Source of the DNA: an uncultured Clostridia bacterium
Lineage (GTDB): Bacteria; Bacillota; Clostridia; Christensenellales; Borkfalkiaceae
NCBI GenBank assembly: GCA_946540675.1
Contig: CAMNIW010000042.1
Coordinates: 1 to 9,157 of the forward strand
DNA length: 9,157 bases
Direction of reading: 5' to 3'
Positions 6,882-9,157 of the stretch are shown piece by piece. Each line of letters opens with the position of its first letter. The stretch's first letter is position 1. Below the pieces are notes generated by a model. It had not been told where the DNA came from. It saw nothing but the letters and a program-made list of their open reading frames with translations, and made no database searches. The position numbers were made by a program, and so were the translations under genes.

Positions 6882-9157
6882 TTATAAAATCCTGATAGAT
6901 ACGCTCTTGAACCAAGCGACCGTATTCCCCGCGACAAGGCTGAGATAGCCTTTGACGGCGTTGGGGCGCGACGTGCTTTCCTTTACGTCGAACGTGCCGA
7001 GCGGATCTTTGGACGTATCCGTTCCGTTATAAACCGACAGCACCCCGTCGACGCATCTGACGGTAAAGGTAAAGTATCCGTAAGCCGTCTGACCGACGTC
7101 AAGCGATATTCCCGTCGCCGCGCCGCGAGCCTGATCGTCGTAGAAGGTTATTCTCGCCCTTGTGCCGTTGTCGATATATTGCGCAAACAGCAGCATTCCC
7201 GCCCTTTCGTGCGTGAACGCGTACGAATTTTTGTTGAGCGACAGCCCTGCCCAACCGGACGCGGGATCCATCTTCATCGTGACGGTGATCTCATAGTTCT
7301 CGTACTGACCCGCCGCGGAAGACACGCCCGCGTACCAGTTGCCCGTTCCGTCTATCTCTATGCCGCCCGTATAATTGCCGTCGTCGTCGGTTATGAGAGT
7401 CGTCATACCGTTATAACGGTTCCATTCTTTAAGTCCGTTCGCGTCGTCAAACCGATATTCCTTGTCCTGCGTAACGAAATCTTTGCTCACTTTCGGCTCG
7501 TTGACGACGGGTTCGGTGACTTTCCTGACGGTATACGGCGGAAGAAGCGTATAATCTTCGTTCGGGCGCAACCCGTACACGGACAGCGCCGACATATCGA
7601 ACAATCCGTTTTTACAATAGAGATTCAGCGTTCCGCCGACCGAATGACCGACGTCGTAAGCGATTATCGGCTCTTGCGACCATATCTGACCTTCGCCCGT
7701 ATAGGCGTCGGCGTAAACTTTGATCACTCCGCCCTGAACGGCGACAATGAGATACAAACTGTTATAGTGCAGTCCTTCCGTCTTTGCCGACGCAAGCAAG
7801 GTCTCGCCGTTATACAGGCGTATCTCGCTGTCGGAATCTATACGGACGTAATATCCGCCTTCTTCGGGAAGAGCGCCCGCGCGCGTGCCGAATAAAATTC
7901 CGCCGTACGCTTCGACGTACTTTCCCGTCGGCGTCAGGTGCGCGTTGGTCCCGACGATAAAATCTCCGAGCGGAAAAGCCGTTATGCTCGCCAGCGCGTA
8001 AGTAGTCGTCGTGGCGTTCAGTATAAGCCTTTGGTTTTTGACCCCGAGCGTTCCTTTATACGTCGTAACCGTCTTGGCGTAGTTGGTAACTCCGGGATTG
8101 AGTATCGAGTATTTCGAATCGGACGCGAACAACAGATAACCGCCGTCGTATCCGCCTAAATTGACGCTCGTAAGAACGCGCGGGGTCTCTCCGCAATACG
8201 CGGTGAACAGCCCGTTCACGCACTCGAACGCAAACTTTTCTTTTCCGTCAAACCGTTCTATCTTCCCCGACGCGCGTATCTCCGTTTCTTCGATAACGGC
8301 GTAACTGCCGTCGCCGTACAGTCTGAACGCCACGGCTCCGGCGGAAACTTTTCCCTTTGCCGAACCGAAGACAAAATCTATATACCCCGCGTTTGCCGCG
8401 TCGTCAAAGCGCAGCGTGACGCCCATACGGAAAGAGTTATATCTGCCCGTAAGATACATAAGGCTTTCGCCCGCCGCTTTCGTTGCCCAGCCGTTTTCGA
8501 CGTATTCCCATTCTCCGCTCGCTATTTTATATTGAGCGTACGCCGTGTATTCCGTCCTGTCGTCGGTAACGACTGCTTCGCCGTAATAGGCACCCGCAAA
8601 CACTCCGCGGCGGTTTGTTTCGTCGGCGTCTCCGCGAGCGTAATAATCGAACTCCGCGGTCGCTTCGCCGTAAGCGAACGCTCCGCTTACTATGTCCGAA
8701 TAATTGGCGTACAGTCCTTCCGCCGGTATCCGAGCCCATATTCCGCCCGTCTCGCCGTCTTTATATCGCGCGTAGTAAAACGCTCCGACTTTTTCGAGTT
8801 GGACTTCGAACTCTCCGACGTCTCCGCAGGGGATCGTTCCGTAAACGACGGTAGACCCGTCGGTCGTGACGCCGGCATAATAACGGGTCTCGCCGTTATA
8901 TCTGATTTTTCCGACGCTTACGTAAGAATCCAGACCCCGTTTCCCGATAAACACTCCCGCCCTGTCGCCTTCGGACGACGGTTCGTATCCGAGCCTTGCT
9001 CTGACAGAGAAATCCGTGTATTTCCCCGCGGTGACGAGCGCGGTGTCCTTTATCACGGCTTTGCCGCCGTCGAACGTCACTTTTTCGTTCGCTTCGAAGA
9101 CCGAGCCGTATCCGCCGTCAAAGTCGACGAACGCGCATTCTTCTTCGTTTTTCACGA
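6882..9157 (-). CDS. C-terminal part of a large multi-domain protein with concanavalin/LamG-like repeats (5' end missing)
   Basis: The reading frame is open to the right edge of the window, so this is the C-terminal 758 or so residues of a longer protein; the GTG at 9155 is not a convincing start. Residue numbers here count from that GTG. The visible part is made of four similar beta-rich segments, roughly 10-172, 200-355, 360-528 and 563-757. They carry strand patterns such as YTDFSVRARL, FRMGVTLRF and YEITVTMKM, then AGVFIG or WAGLSL, then a return strand of FTAYCG or LSVYNG type. These fit concanavalin-A-like jelly rolls of the LamG or DUF1080 type, which usually bind or accompany carbohydrate-active domains. 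A proline- and valine-rich linker (538-556) precedes the last repeat. No catalytic motif, membrane anchor or sorting signal is visible at the C-terminus, which ends SVSIRIL. Its position 14 bases before a glycosidase gene suggests a secreted glycan-active enzyme or binding protein whose catalytic part lies outside the window. Confidence 0.78.
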   Translation of the reverse strand, partial: VKNEEECAFVDFDGGYGSVFEANEKVTFDGGKAVIKDTALVTAGKYTDFSVRARLGYEPSSEGDRAGVFIGKRGLDSYVSVGKIRYNGETRYYAGVTTDGSTVVYGTIPCGDVGEFEVQLEKVGAFYYARYKDGETGGIWARIPAEGLYANYSDIVSGAFAYGEATAEFDYYARGDADETNRRGVFAGAYYGEAVVTDDRTEYTAYAQYKIASGEWEYVENGWATKAAGESLMYLTGRYNSFRMGVTLRFDDAANAGYIDFVFGSAKGKVSAGAVAFRLYGDGSYAVIEETEIRASGKIERFDGKEKFAFECVNGLFTAYCGETPRVLTSVNLGGYDGGYLLFASDSKYSILNPGVTNYAKTVTTYKGTLGVKNQRLILNATTTTYALASITAFPLGDFIVGTNAHLTPTGKYVEAYGGILFGTRAGALPEEGGYYVRIDSDSEIRLYNGETLLASAKTEGLHYNSLYLIVAVQGGVIKVYADAYTGEGQIWSQEPIIAYDVGHSVGGTLNLYCKNGLFDMSALSVYGLRPNEDYTLLPPYTVRKVTEPVVNEPKVSKDFVTQDKEYRFDDANGLKEWNRYNGMTTLITDDDGNYTGGIEIDGTGNWYAGVSSAAGQYENYEITVTMKMDPASGWAGLSLNKNSYAFTHERAGMLLFAQYIDNGTRARITFYDDQARGAATGISLDVGQTAYGYFTFTVRCVDGVLSVYNGTDTSKDPLGTFDVKESTSRPNAVKGYLSLVAGNTVAWFKSVSIRIL

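Noticed and set aside
9153..9155. GTG as the start of the repeat protein
   Set aside because: It lies two bases from the window edge with no upstream sequence to show a ribosome binding site, no signal peptide follows, and the frame is open to the edge, so the gene is treated as 5'-truncated.

Overview
The window looks like a piece of an uncultured, gut-type Bacillota (Clostridia-like) genome of intermediate GC. This is inferred from sigma-A-type promoters with 17-nt spacers, a purine-rich Shine-Dalgarno, a lipobox-type signal peptide on a surface serpin, and a tightly packed glycosidase operon without outer-membrane (SusC/SusD) components. A Christensenellales-like lineage is possible, but that is only an impression. 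I see no RNA genes, insertion sequences, CRISPR arrays or defence genes.

Layout, left to right. (1) Positions 1-108 form an imperfect palindrome that looks like a palindromic repeat or miniature element. (2) Positions 112-1239 (minus) encode an N-acetylhexosamine 1-kinase (NahK-like) of the aminoglycoside-phosphotransferase fold. (3) Positions 1240-1407 are a divergent promoter region with one good promoter on each strand; the serpin promoter carries two overlapping perfect palindromes in its spacer. (4) Positions 1408-2781 (plus) encode a serpin with a lipoprotein signal and a non-consensus hinge. (5) A 12-bp-stem hairpin at 2803-2830 serves as a shared terminator for the convergent genes on either side. 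(6) Positions 2837 to the right edge (minus) hold a three-gene run read right to left: a large protein with about four concanavalin/LamG-like beta-sandwich repeats whose 5' end is outside the window, a 995-residue GH106-related glycosidase, and a 347-residue GH43-type beta-propeller glycosidase. The last two overlap at TAATG.

Working model (inference). The operon breaks down a complex plant- or host-derived glycan. The multi-sandwich protein may be extracellular, while the two glycosidases lack signal peptides and probably trim imported oligosaccharides inside the cell. The kinase would phosphorylate released GlcNAc or GalNAc at C1. The serpin would be displayed on the surface, where it could face host or community proteases, or do something other than inhibition given its unusual hinge. 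Kinase and serpin are transcribed divergently, and neither is demonstrably linked to the glycosidase operon.

The most unusual points are the lipoprotein serpin with its candidate operator, the left-edge palindrome, and the unassigned specificity of the paired GH106-like and GH43 enzymes. I did not find a clearly new multi-gene system.
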